64,000 nt of DNA from Sphingobium fluviale (GTDB lineage Bacteria > Pseudomonadota > Alphaproteobacteria > Sphingomonadales > Sphingomonadaceae), in NCBI RefSeq assembly GCF_004122115.1, contig NZ_SBKP01000012.1:26313-90312 (forward strand), in the 5' to 3' direction. The translations under genes were made by a program, and so were the position numbers. This document shows, in pieces, positions 63,874-64,000 of this stretch. The notes under the pieces were generated by a model. The model was not told where the DNA came from, ran no database searches, and saw only the letters and a list, made by a program, of their open reading frames with translations. Each line of letters begins with the position of its first letter. The first letter of the stretch is position 1.

Positions 63874-64000
63874 TGTTGATTTTCATTGAGAGTTGACCCG
63901 GTGTGGGGAGTAATTTCCACTGAGAAGTGACCCATGTTTGAACGCTTCCCTGTCTTTGGTGATCAGGGGATATTGGAGTGTTGGACATGGCGTTATTGAG
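63874..64000 (+). mobile_element. IS21-family insertion sequence, left end
   Basis: The element begins TGTTGATTTTC at 63874. Two internal repeats typical of IS21 ends follow: TTTTCATTGAGAGTTGACCC (63880-63899) and TTTCCACTGAGAAGTGACCC (63914-63933), matching at 16 of 20 positions. An ATG at 63987 starts MALL, the usual start of IstA; only four codons are in the window. The right end is outside. Confidence 0.85.

Overview
The window reads as a high-GC alphaproteobacterial chromosome, most likely from the order Sphingomonadales. Supporting content: a GapR/DUF2312 gene, DUF1244 and DUF2721 genes, a class I PHA synthase with a phasin, a CrtI phytoene desaturase, a system I cytochrome c maturation cluster, and CcmI/TPR and SPOR proteins of the type seen in sphingomonads. 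No rRNA operon or intact tRNA is visible. The assignment rests on gene content and protein character, not on a search.

Core region, about 1-51.9 kb. In order: ruvC-ruvA with yebC; small regulators (YbjQ, GapR, DUF1244); pyk; an alanine-type aminotransferase; phaC and phasin; clpS, bamD, recN and clpB; gltX and nadE; prs; hisN; rpmI-rplT; pheS-pheT; a LOG hydrolase with crtI; a DmeF-type metal exporter; SDR-purF; ccmCDEFGHI; kup; a nitronate monooxygenase; leuA, yceI, ilvC, ilvN and ilvB (branched-chain amino acids); miaA and serB, which are divergent with overlapping start codons; a Sel1/SPOR protein; and a ParA, ribbon-helix-helix and TPR-SPOR set. Genes are tightly packed with many ATGA or TGATG overlaps. 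Regulatory elements I can read are a leucine-rich leader peptide before leuA, a family of TGC-rich palindromes at phaC and the phasin (probable PhaR operators), several intrinsic terminators, and REP-like palindromes between operons.

Accessory region, about 52.2-64 kb. A 45-bp fragment of the 3' half of tRNA-Gly(GCC) marks an integration junction. It is followed by a tyrosine integrase, two unknown proteins that share a C-terminal motif, an AlpA-like regulator, a Toprim protein, a PriCT-2-like/P-loop replication ATPase, a 330-bp array of TTGCGGGYR repeats that looks like an origin, and a single cargo gene encoding an SH3-like plus ComEC-type metallo-beta-lactamase protein. This is the layout of a P4-like satellite or small integrative element. 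Beyond it lie a Phd/VapC toxin-antitoxin pair, an S1/P1 nuclease, and a secreted lamin-tail/Calx-beta protein cut by an IS21-family element that runs off the right edge. The intact tRNA-Gly expected at the far end of the island is not in the window.
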